Below are positions 63,565 to 64,000 of a stretch of 64,000 bases of DNA, in pieces. The stretch is from Asterias rubens. Taxonomy: Eukaryota > Echinodermata > Asteroidea > Forcipulatida > Asteriidae. The DNA lies in contig NW_022985710.1 of the NCBI RefSeq assembly GCF_902459465.1, forward strand, positions 1 to 64,000. Direction: 5' to 3'. The position numbers were made by a program, and so were the translations under genes. The notes beneath the pieces were generated by a model, which was not told the DNA's origin, ran no database searches, and saw nothing but the letters and a program-made list of their open reading frames with translations. The stretch's first letter is position 1, and every line of letters begins with the position of its first letter.

Positions 63565-64000
63565 CTTTGGTATGAATTATACACAATAAGTGAAAATCGA
63601 ACTTCTTTATAATTTCATTCAAACATGAATTTGGTAACTTCGACACTAATTCAGTAATAAGAATAATAGTTGAAAACCACCCCTTTGAAATAGTTTAAGA
63701 GAGCGAGGTATTTTTTTCACCAACAAATTTGACTCTGAGAAAGGTTTTAGGTCTGAACCGTTTCGATGACTATTCCTGGAAAGCGCCCTCTATAGTTTTT
63801 ATAACGTGCAATCGTGGCATGATGATTGCTGGTCCTGTGTTTTTTCCGCAATAATTGAGTTCAAAAATTATGAAAAATTAATTTTTGTTTTTGCTTTTTC
63901 TAATTAATTTTTCTAAGGATGCAATAAGAATCCTGAGGAGATGTGGATGGTATTTATTTAATTTTGGAAGAAAGAAAAGAAGAAAATTATTTTTTTTTCT

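Overview
The window looks like nuclear DNA of a marine deuterostome, most likely an echinoderm and perhaps a sea star. The evidence is spliced genes with GT-AG introns, secreted C-type lectins, a UDP-glucuronosyltransferase, Tc1/mariner remnants, tRNA-derived SINEs, and several families of short TTAA-flanked inverted-repeat elements that I associate from memory with echinoderm genomes. No database search was possible, so the taxon is an inference.

Layout. (1) 1-7787 is the edge of a satellite array: 17 tandem units of about 469 bp, nearly identical on the left and diverged on the right. It ends where a TTAA-type element sits in a TTAA of the last unit. (2) 7.8-12.4 kb holds transposon debris and two possible coding exons of an unknown + strand gene (8852-8999, 9213-9413). 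(3) 12.4-39.05 kb is a cluster of minus-strand C-type lectin genes built by segmental duplication. Unit 1 (12392-~23848) and unit 2 (24955-~38983) are close copies. Three lectin genes have an intact domain plus one near-identical duplicate of it (12863-13483, 18548-19069, 25433-26053, 36474-37001). The others are broken or fragments. Unit 2 lies between the 3' part of one lectin gene (ending ~24954) and a 5' signal-peptide stub (38984-39052), as if it had landed inside a lectin gene. (4) 41470-46207 is a complete four-exon minus-strand UDP-glucuronosyltransferase gene; exon phases join to a 549-residue protein with signal peptide, 44-residue donor-binding signature and C-terminal membrane anchor. 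Its introns hold a (CAGA)n microsatellite, a TTAA-type element and two foldback elements. (5) Head-to-head with it, 386 bp away, is the first coding exon of an unknown + strand gene (46593-46663). A diverged copy of its promoter lies inverted at 50582-50700. (6) 50-64 kb is gene-poor: palindromes, foldbacks, a nested pair of TTAA elements, a SINE, a 25-bp minisatellite whose every unit reads like a 3' splice site, a ~569-bp tandem array whose units each carry a splice-acceptor-like tract, and two coding-like segments near 61-62 kb.

Function. The lectins are predicted secreted carbohydrate-binding proteins (innate recognition or adhesion is inferred from the family). The glucuronosyltransferase would conjugate small lipophilic molecules in the ER. 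Nothing shows the two work together. The lectin cluster differs at the sugar-specificity triplet (EPN, QPN, QPE, KPN) and at the C-terminal tails, where an ancestral PAN/apple-like segment is read in different frames.
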